A stretch of 64,000 bases of DNA from an uncultured Eubacteriales bacterium (GCA_949068525.1 CARTIQ010000004.1:1-64000); one strand, 5' to 3'; shown: positions 24,875 to 34,126, numbered from the stretch's first letter. Numbers and translations: made by a program. Notes: generated by a model from the letters alone, not told the origin.

Positions 24875-25366
24875 ATGAAAAGAATATTTAAAACTATAAT
24901 TTCCCTTTCTTTTTTTATTTGCATGATAATTAGAATAATGCCGGCCTATGCAGAAGATACAGGTAAAATATGGTTTGAAGAAAAACAAAACATACAATAC
25001 AAAAAAGCATATATACCTCATAATGATTTAGAACGTGCTGCTAAAGAGGATGAATTTGGAAAATCTATTGCTATAAAAATTTTAAATGGCATCGCAGGAA
25101 CGGTTATATTTCCCGCGATGGGGGTCCCTGGGATGGTTGCAAAGATGATATCGCTTGCTGTCACCTTTGGTTCTAAGCGTCTGAAGACATTAACTCAGGA
25201 ATGGTTAGACCGGTCTAAACGAAAGGGATATACTGGGGTAACAGTAACCTTTATGTGGAGTGATCCTCAAGATATATATGTTCATAGGCAATGTACTAAA
25301 TTATCTCTTACACATCCCTGGATGGATTGCCGAGGAAAAGGGTGGAAATATTTTGAAGTTGAGTAA
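24875..25366 (+). CDS. Secreted protein of unknown function, cargo of prophage A
   Basis: 163 residues from ATG 24875 with AAGGTGAA upstream, 19 bp after the Gly-rich peptide. Signal peptide MKRIFKTIISLSFFICMIIR with cleavage after AYA. A hydrophobic middle (ILNGIAGTVIFPAMGVPGMV) is followed by a basic helix and a Trp/Cys-containing end. The combination resembles small membrane-active toxins, but no family is recognised. Missing from prophage B. Confidence 0.65.
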   Translation: MKRIFKTIISLSFFICMIIRIMPAYAEDTGKIWFEEKQNIQYKKAYIPHNDLERAAKEDEFGKSIAIKILNGIAGTVIFPAMGVPGMVAKMISLAVTFGSKRLKTLTQEWLDRSKRKGYTGVTVTFMWSDPQDIYVHRQCTKLSLTHPWMDCRGKGWKYFEVE

Positions 25367-25400
25367 ATATTTGTAACCAATAAATGTTAGGAGGGTATTT

Positions 25401-26078
25401 ATGAAAAAATTTTTTATAATAAGCTTACTAGTGCTTGAATTTATTTGTAATCCACTTTCTTGTCTTGCTTTGGATGATTTTGATTATGGTCTGGATGAAG
25501 CTGATAAAAGCTTTACTGATACTATAACCGTAGAAAACACTAATGAGACAACAAGTAGCTTGATCACGTTTGATTTTGTACCATTGTTAAAAAAGTTTAT
25601 AAATGTACCTGTTAAGGAAAATCTTTCTGCTTTAGTAAGAAACTTTTGTAACTTGGTTTCTTTGGGATACGATTCAACATACTCATATATAGAAACATAT
25701 TGTGGGAATAATAGTAATTATTTACTTACTATCTCGTCAAAAAATGAAACAGCGACTTTTGATTCATTAGATGGACGTGTGGAAGTGATTGATATTCCAG
25801 AAGGTGAATTTTCTGCATATATAAAAAATAATGATGATAAAGAGCTGTTTTGCAACACTAGCCTATTGGGATATGGTTTAGACACAACACCAGAAGAAGG
25901 ATACAATATAAATTTGACATGTTATGATAAATTGCCAGATGGCCAAAAAACTAACATGTGGTATTGGTTGGGCCCTGTTATTGGTGTTGTTGGTGCTGCC
26001 GGACTTGTTGGTGGTGGGTTTGTTGTTAAAGCTTTACACGGAGCATCAGATGCAAGTAGTGGGGAGGTTGGCCCGTAA
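25401..26078 (+). CDS. Secreted, membrane-anchored protein of unknown function, cargo of prophage A
   Basis: 225 residues with AGGAGG upstream. Signal peptide MKKFFIISLLVLEFICNPLS, an acidic extracellular part with several Cys, and one Gly-rich membrane helix near the end (WLGPVIGVVGAAGLVGGGFV) with a short tail. Possibly an immunity or surface protein for the preceding gene. In prophage B only its 3' flank survives. Confidence 0.65.
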   Translation: MKKFFIISLLVLEFICNPLSCLALDDFDYGLDEADKSFTDTITVENTNETTSSLITFDFVPLLKKFINVPVKENLSALVRNFCNLVSLGYDSTYSYIETYCGNNSNYLLTISSKNETATFDSLDGRVEVIDIPEGEFSAYIKNNDDKELFCNTSLLGYGLDTTPEEGYNINLTCYDKLPDGQKTNMWYWLGPVIGVVGAAGLVGGGFVVKALHGASDASSGEVGP

Positions 26079-26126
26079 AATTAAATAAAATACTAATTAT
26101 TCTTATATTTTAGCTATGAGAATCAT

Positions 26127-26286
26127 AAAAGAGGTTGTTCTTTAAAAAGAGTGGCCTCTTTATTTATTTCCTATTCATAAAATAAAAAAATTTAAAAATT
26201 TTTAGGCCGTTAACAAAAGTTAGCGGCTTTTCTAGAAATATCAACGAATTAAGGGCATTGCGTAAGATTTTTACGCAGTGTTTTTT
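26127..26286 (+). terminator. Array of three terminator-like hairpins (A)
   Basis: Stem 1: AAAAGAGG with CCTCTTT at 26127-26161. Stem 2: GCCGTTAAC-AAAA-GTTAGCGGC then TTTT at 26205-26231. Stem 3: CATTGCGTAA with TTACGCAGTG then TTTTTT at 26255-26286. The same three, in the same order, occur at 56332-56484. The remaining 26290-26570 is AT-rich, also conserved in B, with no gene seen. Confidence 0.7.
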
Positions 26287-26571
26287 CGTGTTTGTTTCTC
26301 AAATTAAAATTAAAAGCTTCATGAATGGCTTTATATCAACAATAATCAGCAATCAATAAAGGACAGATTAACTGGAATAATTTGGATAATATTGGATGTA
26401 AATAAGCAATTGGTTAACTCACAGTCGCAAAAAGTTTAAAAGCATTATTTATGTTCAAAAAAGCCTAATAAATATCGGATTACCGGGCCTATGAGTATGT
26501 TTTGAATTTTTGCGGCAGATTTAGGAAAAACTATGCAGCAATTATTTCACCACATCCGCCCTCCATGAAAC

Positions 26572-26607
26572 CCTCCGAAATGCAGATTAAATCAACAAAT
26601 TCGGAGG
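26572..26607 (+). promoter_or_regulatory. Stem that hides the ribosome site of the sigma-like gene (A)
   Basis: CCTCCGAA (26572-26579) is the exact complement of TTCGGAGG (26600-26607), which is the ribosome site of ATG 26613. Prophage B keeps the pairing with a C-to-T change that still pairs as G-U. This points to translational control. Confidence 0.65.
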
Positions 26608-26612
26608 TCACC

Positions 26613-27020
26613 ATGAACGCACAGAACGGCCATATTAAAAATCGCGATGCTTACTTTAAAACTGTACTTAAAAATATGAATTTAAAAGAAAACATTAAGC
26701 AGTCCGAGATGGAAGATAATGAAATTTTTGTAGAAGATCCCTCCATTTGCAGCGACTTTTTGGATAACTTCGACTTAGACAAAGAGCTCGCAGACCGCAA
26801 CCTGCTTGGCTGGATTGATATGATAGAAGACCAAAAGCTGCATGCTGCGGTTAAAAGCTTACCCATTGAAGAGCAGACCTTGCTCAGTTACATATTTGAA
26901 AAAGAGAAAACGCAACGTGAGTTAGAGGAAATATATAATTTAGACCAATCAGTGATATGCAGAAGATACAACAAAATAATCAAATCCATAAAAGAATTTG
27001 TTCAAACAAATGATTTTTAA
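26613..27020 (+). CDS. Sigma-70 region 4-like regulator (prophage A)
   Basis: 135 residues from ATG 26613. Residues about 70-130 follow sigma region 4: LPIEEQTLLSYIFEKEKTQR and then an HTH with YNLDQSVICRRYNKIIKSI. The N-terminal half is acidic and unlike region 2, so it is a region 4-only protein of the kind found in phages and conjugative elements, probably switching a set of phage genes. Paralogue at 55605-55994. Confidence 0.75.
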   Translation: MNAQNGHIKNRDAYFKTVLKNMNLKENIKQSEMEDNEIFVEDPSICSDFLDNFDLDKELADRNLLGWIDMIEDQKLHAAVKSLPIEEQTLLSYIFEKEKTQRELEEIYNLDQSVICRRYNKIIKSIKEFVQTNDF

Positions 27021-27128
27021 AAAATTTTTAAATTTTCTCGAAAATCATGCATCAAAAATGGCCCGAAAATACTCTTATATATATAGGGGGGTTTTTAGGT
27101 TCCCTTCGATCTTTGAAAATTTCATATA

Positions 27129-27455
27129 AATATTTCAGTTACGTTAAATTGTTGGACAAGCGTTTTATCGGATGCGCGAAGACCTCATTGAGTGAGCGAT
27201 AAACATCCAGATATAAAATTTGCGTGGTGGCAAATTCGCGATGAGTTCAGCAATCTATAATGATACTCCTGTCCATAGTCGAGGCGGGTAGCACCCGCTG
27301 GCAAGTTTGCGCCCAAAGTCTTTCGCGTGTAGAATTTTAAAATTTGCACGCAACTTTAGCGCAGCGTGTCCAGCGAGGTCACTCGCCCAGAGTGCAGTCC
27401 CAGTGTGGGGAACGTGAAAACCGTGTGATGCTGAATACCATCAGCAGGCTGAAAT
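27129..27455 (+). ncRNA. Conserved structured non-coding element upstream of integrase (A)
   Basis: No open frame of note, yet the sequence matches 55263-55490 (inverted) closely. Visible pairings: TTTATCG with CGATAAA, crossed by GGATG with CATCC (a possible pseudoknot); GCGGGT-AGC-ACCCGC; a long stem from GCGTG to CACGC around 27325-27350; GCGAG-GTCA-CTCGC; TGCTGA-ATACCA-TCAGCA (27429-27446). Copy A has about 100 nt more than copy B between two CGAGG words. GC is higher than in the flanks. Not a tRNA, tmRNA or intron type that I recognise; strand assumed from the neighbouring genes. Confidence 0.6.
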
Positions 27456-27604
27456 ATCTCTTTGAGATAGAATTAGAAAAACAAACTTAATTATATGAAT
27501 AATTAACTTAAAGTTTACATAGTAAATAAAACGCCAATAAAATGTTTTACTTTAAGAACTTCAATTTACACAACAATAAATTTTATCTGGAGGAATGCTT
27601 ATAT

Positions 27605-27778
27605 ATGAAATCTGATAAAACAGCAGACAATTATAAACTTGAAAGTTCATACACAAGTAAATCAGGGCTTAAAGTTAGAAGCTATGTACCGTTTTACAAT
27701 AGCGAAGATAGAAAATTTTTTATACAAGAGGAGATAACGAAATCTTGTTTAAGAATTTACGAAAAGATAAAACAATGA
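27605..27778 (+). CDS. Small protein upstream of the serine integrase (A)
   Basis: 57 residues from ATG 27605; AGGAGGAA-like sequence (CTGGAGGAATG) lies upstream. The pattern YKLESSYTSKSGLKVRSYVPF is faintly like the TnpW-type small proteins next to Tn4451-family recombinases. A similar-sized ORF precedes the integrase of prophage B. It could be an excision or directionality factor; this is inference from place only. Confidence 0.55.
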   Translation: MKSDKTADNYKLESSYTSKSGLKVRSYVPFYNSEDRKFFIQEEITKSCLRIYEKIKQ

Positions 27779-27788
27779 TATAATATCC

Positions 27789-27829
27789 TTGAAATATATA
27801 TTCAGACTTGATACAATATAACGTATCAA
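27789..27829 (+). promoter_or_regulatory. Integrase promoter with palindrome over the -10 (A)
   Basis: TTGAAA (27789-27794), 17 bp, TACAAT (27812-27817). The palindrome TTGATAC-8 bp-GTATCAA (27808-27829) overlaps the -10 and the transcription start and may be an operator. A weak stem AAAAAG/CTTTTT covers the ribosome site before ATG 27852. Confidence 0.65.
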
Positions 27830-27851
27830 AGAAAAAGGACGTGCTTTTTGA

Positions 27852-29354
27852 ATGATAGCTATTTACTGTAGACAGTCAATAGATAAGAAGGATAGTATAA
27901 GTATTGAACAGCAAGAAGAGTATTGTAAAAAACGAATTTTTGACAATATAAATGTTAAAACTTATAAAGATAAAGGCTATTCAGGTGGAAATACCAAGAG
28001 GCCCGGGTTTATTAATTTACTGAAAGATATCAAAAAAGGTAATATTTCTAAGGTAATCGTTTATAAGGTAGATAGGATAAGCAGGTCTTTAAAAGACTTT
28101 ATTGACATTTATAGTGATTTTGAAAAATATAATGTTGAATTTGAGTCATGCAGTGAACAATTCGACACTAGTACTGCCATGGGAAAAGCCACCTTACAAA
28201 TAATTATGGTTTTTGCAGAGCTAGAAAGGAATATGATAAAAAAGCGTGTAACTGATAATTTTTATGAACGAGGTAAAAAGGGATTATTTCTTGCGGGAGT
28301 TGCTCCGTTTGGCTATAAAAAAGTGCCTACGGTTATTGACAACATTAATACCCACATTTTAGAGGCTGACTTATGCCAAAGTGAGATAGTAAAATTTATA
28401 TACGAGGAATATGCAAAAACTAAAAGTTTGGGAGATGTTGTAAAGCAGCTTAATAGAAAAGGATACCATACAAACAGAGGCAAAAATTTTCAGGGAGTAT
28501 CGGTAAGACGCATTTTAAGAAATCCTGTTTATGTTCGTGCAAATGCCGATGTCTATATGTATCTTGAAAGCAGAGGAGCCCAAATTAATCAGCCTATAGA
28601 TGACTTTGTAGGTAGATATGGTTGTACAGTCTATTCAAAACGGGCAGGTAAAACTAAAGCTAAATTTTCAACATATGCCGGCGAGTTTGTACAAATGAAT
28701 TTACACGAAGGAATTATAGATGCTGACTTATGGCTTGAAGTTCAATATGAGCTAGATAAAAATAAGCCCATAAGTAATAGCGGCAGGGGCACGCATACTT
28801 GGCTTACGGGATTGACAAAGTGTGGCTACTGTGGGCTAAGCGTGACTGTTGTTAATGGACAAAAAAATGGGAAACGCTATATTAATTGTGGAGGGCGCAA
28901 AAGTAAAATTTGCTATGAACGTAAAAAATCTATTACGTTTGATAGCATAGAGGACAATGTTAAATATGACTTAATTAACCACATAAAAAATTTTGAATTT
29001 ACAAAAATAGAACGAAACTTGCAATCTCAAAAAGAAAAAAACAAAATAAAAATTCAGTTAAAAAAAGTTCAAGATGAAATAGAAAGTTTAATTAATAAAA
29101 TTCCTATGGCAAACGAGAAAGTTATGAAATATATTAACGAAAAGGTTGAGCTGCTGGAACAACAACGTTGTGTGCTACAGAATCAGCTTAATGTAATTAA
29201 AAATAACAATTTTGAAAGTATATCTGACGACATGATAAGGGCTACTTTAACAAATTGGGATAATTTGTCTTTTGAAGATAAAAAATTAATTGCAAGTACC
29301 TTTGTTGAAAAAGTCATTATATATGATGATAGGCTAGATATAGTATACAAATAG
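27852..29354 (+). CDS. Large serine recombinase (integrase of prophage A)
   Basis: 500 residues. Resolvase domain 1 to about 145 with nucleophile Ser9 (IAIYCRQS) and the DRISRSLKDF helix; recombinase domain about 160-300; zinc ribbon at about 318-360 (CGYCG and later Cys pair around INCGGRKSKIC); coiled coil about 385-450. Such enzymes join attP to one chromosomal site without high-energy cofactors. The stop lies about 20 bp before broken asnB, so this is the prophage end. Confidence 0.93.
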   Translation: MIAIYCRQSIDKKDSISIEQQEEYCKKRIFDNINVKTYKDKGYSGGNTKRPGFINLLKDIKKGNISKVIVYKVDRISRSLKDFIDIYSDFEKYNVEFESCSEQFDTSTAMGKATLQIIMVFAELERNMIKKRVTDNFYERGKKGLFLAGVAPFGYKKVPTVIDNINTHILEADLCQSEIVKFIYEEYAKTKSLGDVVKQLNRKGYHTNRGKNFQGVSVRRILRNPVYVRANADVYMYLESRGAQINQPIDDFVGRYGCTVYSKRAGKTKAKFSTYAGEFVQMNLHEGIIDADLWLEVQYELDKNKPISNSGRGTHTWLTGLTKCGYCGLSVTVVNGQKNGKRYINCGGRKSKICYERKKSITFDSIEDNVKYDLINHIKNFEFTKIERNLQSQKEKNKIKIQLKKVQDEIESLINKIPMANEKVMKYINEKVELLEQQRCVLQNQLNVIKNNNFESISDDMIRATLTNWDNLSFEDKKLIASTFVEKVIIYDDRLDIVYK

Positions 29355-29397
29355 ATATATTTTTCTTTTGTGTTCTTACTTGACCGAAAAGACCGAA
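29355..29397. other. Prophage A / host junction in asnB (att region)
   Basis: Integrase stop at 29352-29354; AsnB homology is clear from LLDRKDRM (29376 on). The crossover must lie in or just before this stretch. The core cannot be set without the other prophage end. Confidence 0.7.
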
Positions 29398-29813
29398 TGA
29401 GTATGTACAATGGGTTAGAAGTCCGGGTGCCCTTTTGCGATTACAGAATCGTCGAGTATGCGTACAACATGCCCTGGGGGATAAAGGCCTGTCAAGGGCG
29501 AGAGAAAGGTATACTGCGAGAGGCAATGAAAGGAATACTGCCAAATTCAATAGTATACAGAAAGAAAAGCCCATACCCAAAAACTCATAACCCAATATAC
29601 ATGGACTTAGTCATAAAAAAAGTAAAAGAAATTCTACAAAACAATGAGCTACCAATAAATAAGCTCATAAGCAAAGAGGCTGCACTAGAAATAATAGAAC
29701 ACCCCGAGTCAATAAAATCACCATGGTATGGCCAACTAATGGGCTCAGCACAAGTGCTGGCGTACATTTTGCAGATGAATTGTTGGTTAAACGAGTATAA
29801 CATAATTATTTGA
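29376..29813 (+). pseudogene. asnB: asnB, 3' fragment (asparagine synthase), split by prophage A
   Basis: About 145 codons of the C-terminal synthetase domain of glutamine-hydrolysing asparagine synthase: LLDRKDRMSMYNGLEVRVPF, then FCDYRIVEYAYNMPW and YRKKSPYPKTHNP. No native start or 5' part is present; the N-terminal glutaminase half and most of the ATP-binding core should lie beyond the left end of the prophage. Excision would restore the gene if the prophage is intact. Confidence 0.85.
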
Positions 29814-29822
29814 AAAACAAAA

Positions 29823-29855
29823 AAGCACACGTAAAAGCAAGTAAAACGTGTGCTT
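29823..29855. terminator. Bidirectional terminator between asnB and rpoD
   Basis: AAGCACACGT and ACGTGTGCTT form a perfect 10 bp stem with A and T runs on both sides, between convergent genes. Confidence 0.85.
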
Positions 29856-29862
29856 AAAAAAG

Positions 29863-30978
29863 TTAGTCCAAAAAATCTTTTAATTTTTTGCTTCTGCTAG
29901 GGTGCCGTAATTTTCGCAAAGCTTTAGCCTCAATCTGACGAATGCGTTCTCTTGTAACGTTAAATTCTTTACCGACTTCCTCCAAAGTACGAGCTTTGCC
30001 ATCATCCAAGCCAAATCTTAACCTCAAAACCTTTCCCTCTCTAGGCGTTAAAGTATAAAGGATCTTAGACAACTGCTCTTTAAGCAAAGTGTGAGAAGCC
30101 GCATCCGCTGGGGCCAAAGCATCGTCGTCAGGAATAAAATCGCCTAAATGGCTATCTTCTTCTTCGCCAATAGGAGTCTCAAGAGAAACCGGTTCCTGTG
30201 CAACGCGCATAATTTCTCGAACTTTTTCAATAGGCATGTCCAATTGTTCAGAAACCTCTTCCGGCGTAGGGTCGTGGCCATTAATATGCAAAAGCAAACT
30301 CTGAGCTTTTTTAACTTTATTAATGCTCTCAACCATATGTACAGGAATCCGAATGGTTCGAGCCTGGTCAGAAATAGCACGAGTAATAGCTTGACGAATC
30401 CACCAAGTAGCATAGGTAGAAAATTTAAATCCCTTGCTATAATCGAATTTTTCGACAGCCTTAATAAGGCCCAAGTTCCCTTCCTGAATTAAATCCAAAA
30501 ATTGCAATCCTCTTCCCAAATAACGCTTAGCAATGCTAACAACCAAGCGAAGATTCGCCTCAATCAAACGACGCTTAGCGCTTTCATCGCCATTAGAAAA
30601 CTTCTGAGCCAAATCTAATTCCTCTTCGGTAGACAAAAGTGGTACACGGCCAATTTCCTTCAAAAATACCTTAACTGGGTCGTCAACCAGAAGAACCTCT
30701 GCAAATCCAGCGTCGTCGGGCTCTATTTCTGTTTTTTCATTAGCCATCTCTTGAGTAAACTCCAGATCGTCAGACTTAATCTCATTGAAATCTTCAATTA
30801 TCTCAATTCCTGCAGCCTCAAGCTCATCATAAAATTTCTCCAATTGTTCTGGCTCAAAGTCAACCTCGCCCATAGCGTCGAGAATTTCCTTGGTATTAAT
30901 CCGACCTTTAGCTTTAGCAGTGTCAAACAAAGTCTTCATAATAAGTTCCTTATCCTTAACTGGTGGAGTTGGCATCAT
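29863..30978 (-). CDS. rpoD: Primary sigma factor (sigma-A / RpoD)
   Basis: 371 residues from ATG 30978 with AGGAGG upstream (TTG 30981 is one alternative). Region 1.1-like N-terminus; region 2 with [20 protein letters not shown] and [15 protein letters not shown]; region 3 from about 245; region 4 ending in [20 protein letters not shown] and [16 protein letters not shown]. It directs RNA polymerase to housekeeping promoters. It follows dnaG by about 13 bp, the classical Firmicutes macromolecular-synthesis operon. Confidence 0.97.
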   Translation of the reverse strand: MMPTPPVKDKELIMKTLFDTAKAKGRINTKEILDAMGEVDFEPEQLEKFYDELEAAGIEIIEDFNEIKSDDLEFTQEMANEKTEIEPDDAGFAEVLLVDDPVKVFLKEIGRVPLLSTEEELDLAQKFSNGDESAKRRLIEANLRLVVSIAKRYLGRGLQFLDLIQEGNLGLIKAVEKFDYSKGFKFSTYATWWIRQAITRAISDQARTIRIPVHMVESINKVKKAQSLLLHINGHDPTPEEVSEQLDMPIEKVREIMRVAQEPVSLETPIGEEEDSHLGDFIPDDDALAPADAASHTLLKEQLSKILYTLTPREGKVLRLRFGLDDGKARTLEEVGKEFNVTRERIRQIEAKALRKLRHPSRSKKLKDFLD

Positions 30979-30991
30979 CAAAACATTCCTC

Positions 30992-32767
30992 CTATTTTTT
31001 GTGTTCCTTCAGCATCTGCATGTATCCAATAATTTGGGTATCGCAAGCGGTACCAATTTTATTTTCGTCAAGTTTTTCTCTTTCAAATAAAATAACATTT
31101 ATGTACTCGGAAACGGCATCCCTAGAGGACATTCTCTCAGCTTCTTTTGCCAACATTGCAGCAATAGCAGAAACTTCGTCGCAAGAAAAATCCAAAGTTA
31201 AATCCGTAATGCTAATTGGCCGGCCAGCCTTAAAGCGTTTTTCCAAAACAGAATAAATTTTCTGATTAAAGCTTGTACAAAAATCGCGATAAGAAAGCCG
31301 ATCAAATATATTTCCCGCCGCTTCTGGGTTATTAATAATATAAGCAATAATAGCTTCCTCAGCCGCAGCAGCACGCAAGTTAAGTGGTTTATCAGCATTC
31401 AAGCGATCATTCCTAGCAGATAAATCTTGCTGAACGTTCAGAAACTGCTTTTTTTCATTACGTTTTTTCTTCCTCAAACGCTCCTTAGCTACCTGACTCA
31501 TAATCGTCTGCTTTAAAATATCCAGCTTTTCACTCAATTTGCTCGCATAAATCTCCTGCTCAATCAAATCATCGAGCGAAGCCAAAATCTTAACGCAGTC
31601 TTTCAAATAGGTAATCTTAGCCTCAGAGTCAGCCAAATTATAATTACAAGCGGCCTTCTGCAGCCGATACTCAATATCATTACCAGAATTTTTAATCAAT
31701 TGCGCAAATCGAATAGCACCGTCCTTGCCATAAGAGCGGATAAACTCGTCTGGATCCTTCCCGTCCGGCACAGATATAACTTTAATAAGTATACCTGTTG
31801 GCCGCAAAAGGTCAATCGCACGATAGGCCGCTTTTTGTCCAGCTTCGTCAGAATCGTAGCAAATAATAATTTCCTTAGTATATCGAGCAATAATCCGCGC
31901 CTGTTCTGCAGTTAAAGAAGTCCCCAACGTGGCAATGGCGTTCCTAAAGCCCGCCTGGTGCAAAGCAATAACATCCATATACCCCTCAACCAAGATCAAA
32001 ACTCCATCATTATCGGACTTTGCAAAGTTTAAAGCAAAAAGATTCAAACTCTTTTTAAAAGCCAAAGTATCCGAAGTATTCAAGTATTTCGGTTTCAAGC
32101 CAGACATCACGCGGCCGCCAAAAGCAATAACATTACCGCGTAGATCAATAATAGGAAACATCACCCGGTCAAAAAAGCGAGCAGAAACGCTACTACCATC
32201 GCCGCCACGAGAATAAGCCAAATTCGCAGAGAGCATATCATCGTTATTAAACCCGCAAGCCCTCAAATGATTAATAAGGTCATACCTAGAGTTTGGAGAA
32301 TACCCCACTCCAAATTTTTTAATAGTCCGGTCAGAAAGGCCTCGCCGATGTAGATAATCAAGTGCGCAACGGCCTTTTTCAGAGTATAAACTTTTGTAAA
32401 AAAACCTCGCCGCCGCGCGATTAATCTCCAAAATACGCATCTTAATAAAAGCATTTTCCTGATCTCGTTGGCTACTTTCAAGCATCTTGACCCCAGCTCG
32501 TTGCGCCAAAAACTTAACAGCTTCTAAATAATCCAAGTTCTCAATCTTTTCAACAAAAGTAATGATATCTCCGCCACAGCCGCATCCAAAGCAATAAAAA
32601 GAGTTACTCACAGGGTAAACGTTAAAAGAAGGCGTTTTTTCGGAGTGAAAAGGGCAGAGTCCCACGAGATTCCGGCCACGCCGCTTAAGGCTAACATAGG
32701 AAGAAATCACGTCAACAATATCATTTTTCAGTTTTATTTCTTCGATAAAGCCATCAGGTAACGGCAT
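30992..32767 (-). CDS. dnaG: DNA primase
   Basis: 591 residues with GGAGGT upstream. Zinc-binding domain at 38-65 ([13 protein letters not shown] and [11 protein letters not shown]); catalytic core with TOPRIM at about 255-340 ([15 protein letters not shown] and [14 protein letters not shown]); C-terminal DnaB-interacting domain. It makes RNA primers at the replication fork. Start of the dnaG-rpoD operon. Confidence 0.96.
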   Translation of the reverse strand: MPLPDGFIEEIKLKNDIVDVISSYVSLKRRGRNLVGLCPFHSEKTPSFNVYPVSNSFYCFGCGCGGDIITFVEKIENLDYLEAVKFLAQRAGVKMLESSQRDQENAFIKMRILEINRAAARFFYKSLYSEKGRCALDYLHRRGLSDRTIKKFGVGYSPNSRYDLINHLRACGFNNDDMLSANLAYSRGGDGSSVSARFFDRVMFPIIDLRGNVIAFGGRVMSGLKPKYLNTSDTLAFKKSLNLFALNFAKSDNDGVLILVEGYMDVIALHQAGFRNAIATLGTSLTAEQARIIARYTKEIIICYDSDEAGQKAAYRAIDLLRPTGILIKVISVPDGKDPDEFIRSYGKDGAIRFAQLIKNSGNDIEYRLQKAACNYNLADSEAKITYLKDCVKILASLDDLIEQEIYASKLSEKLDILKQTIMSQVAKERLRKKKRNEKKQFLNVQQDLSARNDRLNADKPLNLRAAAAEEAIIAYIINNPEAAGNIFDRLSYRDFCTSFNQKIYSVLEKRFKAGRPISITDLTLDFSCDEVSAIAAMLAKEAERMSSRDAVSEYINVILFEREKLDENKIGTACDTQIIGYMQMLKEHKK

Positions 32768-32871
32768 AAAAAGACCTCCATTTTCGGTTAATAAATGGGA
32801 CTACAGAACATTTAAAAGAGTCAAGGAGCAAAATTTTTGAGAAAACGACAAATAAAAATGCTAAAATTAAG

Positions 32872-33495
32872 TTAAATACTATAGAACTGCTCACCCAAAA
32901 CATCGCACTGCAATTGGCCAGAGGAGAATTCAGAAACTTTCTTAGACAGAGCAGAAAAATTATCTTTAATCAAATGAAAAAAAACAGTAATGCTCAAAGA
33001 AAAATCGGTTTGATCAATTACTCCAAAACAGTCTTCAATAATCTTAACAAGTTTACCATATTGATTATAATTGCAAATTAAGCTACAATCGCAACACAAC
33101 CGCATTTTTGCAACACAAGCCCGTTCCAAAGCCAAACAAGCCGCCTGAGTGTATGTCCGAGCAAGACCTCCCGTACCAAGCAAAACTCCACCAAAATACC
33201 GCGTAACAACAATAACCACATTTTTTAATCGGTTCTTCTTAATAACATCCAAAACAGGCACCCCAGCTGTCCCATGAGGTTCTCCGTCGTCAGAATACCT
33301 GCAGACATTGTCCTCCCGAATAAAATAAGCAAAAACATTATGGCGAGCATCCCAGTGTTTAGCCTTAATCTGGCTTATAAATTTCAAAGCATCCGCTTCA
33401 GTAGAAACGGGTTCAGCATAAGCAATAAATCTGGACTTTTTTTCAATTAATTCGCAAACAGAAGATTTTTCTATAGTCAAAAAAGAATCTGTCAT
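32872..33495 (-). CDS. YigZ/IMPACT family protein
   Basis: 207 residues with AAAGGAGA upstream. Family signature SKFIAYAEPVS-like opening (KKSRFIAYAEPV), then CRYSDDGEPHGTAGVPVLDV and VIVVTRYFGGVLLGTGGL. The family is near-universal; eukaryotic members act in translational control, bacterial roles are unsettled. The last third is the DUF1949-like ferredoxin fold. Confidence 0.92.
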   Translation of the reverse strand: MTDSFLTIEKSSVCELIEKKSRFIAYAEPVSTEADALKFISQIKAKHWDARHNVFAYFIREDNVCRYSDDGEPHGTAGVPVLDVIKKNRLKNVVIVVTRYFGGVLLGTGGLARTYTQAACLALERACVAKMRLCCDCSLICNYNQYGKLVKIIEDCFGVIDQTDFSLSITVFFHLIKDNFSALSKKVSEFSSGQLQCDVLGEQFYSI

Positions 33496-33613
33496 AGCGA
33501 AAAATCTCCTTTAAACGTGATAAAATAGCAAAATTCCCAAGAAAACCACCAGTTAACAATATGTAAAACGATAAGCGGTGCATTACTGCACCGCTAAATT
33601 TTGCAAGCAAAAA

Positions 33614-33823
33614 CTAAGCTTCTTTACTATTATTAAGACGTCTATTAAACCGATCCACACGGCCGCCAGTATCAACGAGCTTTTGTTTACCGGTAAAAAA
33701 CGGATGACATTTCGAGCAAATCTCGACCTTAATATTCTCCTTAGTCGAAGAAGTCTCAATAACATTGCCGCACGCACAAGTAATAGTTGTTCCGCTGTAA
33801 GCAGGATGTATATCTTTGCGCAA
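33614..33823 (-). CDS. rpmE: 50S ribosomal protein L31
   Basis: 69 residues from TTG 33823, 5 bp after AGAGGTGA; the GTG 33832 start overlaps this ribosome site and is less likely. Body [19 protein letters not shown], zinc ligands in CACG and CSKCHPF, the zinc-carrying L31 type. Usual length. Confidence 0.95.
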   Translation of the reverse strand: MRKDIHPAYSGTTITCACGNVIETSSTKENIKVEICSKCHPFFTGKQKLVDTGGRVDRFNRRLNNSKEA

Positions 33824-33959
33824 CAGGGTCACCTCTTTCTAACAAACCACACTAATATAAAATATTATAACACAAACACAAAAACATTACAAGGGGATAA
33901 ATAAAATTATTTTAAAAATAGGAATAAAACTAGAAACCAGGCAATAAACAGCAAATTAA

Positions 33960-33988
33960 TTGACAAACTGCAAAAATTAAGATAAAAT
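33960..33988 (+). promoter_or_regulatory. Promoter of tRNA-Arg
   Basis: TTGACA (33960-33965), 17 bp, TAAAAT (33983-33988), about 40 bp before the tRNA. The gap 33824-34027 holds nothing else that I can see. Confidence 0.75.
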
Positions 33989-34027
33989 CAAGAACAAGCT
34001 AATTGTTGCAAGTTATGGCTATTACAT

Positions 34028-34104
34028 GTCTCCGTAGCTCAGTAGGATAGAGCAACTGCCTCCTAAGCAGTAGGTCGGACGTTCGACTCGTCTCGGGGAC
34101 GCCA
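34028..34104 (+). tRNA. tRNA-Arg (anticodon CCU)
   Basis: 77 nt with encoded CCA. Acceptor arms GTCTCCG/CGGGGAC pair (one G-U); anticodon stem ACTGC/GCAGT frames the loop CTCCTAA, anticodon CCT, reading AGG. The T-loop GTTCGACTC is standard. No prophage is attached to it here. Confidence 0.95.
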
Positions 34105-34126
34105 AATTTTAAATCTTTAATAAATT

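Noticed and set aside
27129..27455. Interpretation as tmRNA, RNase P RNA, group I or group II intron
   Set aside because: No tag ORF or tRNA-like end, no P4-type core I can recognise, no intron domain V-like end, no intron-encoded protein.
29376..29813. The asnB fragment as a complete small gene starting at 29370
   Set aside because: It is the C-terminal part of a family of about 500-630 residues and begins at the prophage end without a ribosome site.
33578..33904. ORF overlapping L31 on the plus strand
   Set aside because: Antisense to a certain ribosomal protein gene; no support.
34028..34104. tRNA-Arg as a prophage attachment site
   Set aside because: No integrase, repeat of the tRNA 3' end or phage genes next to it.
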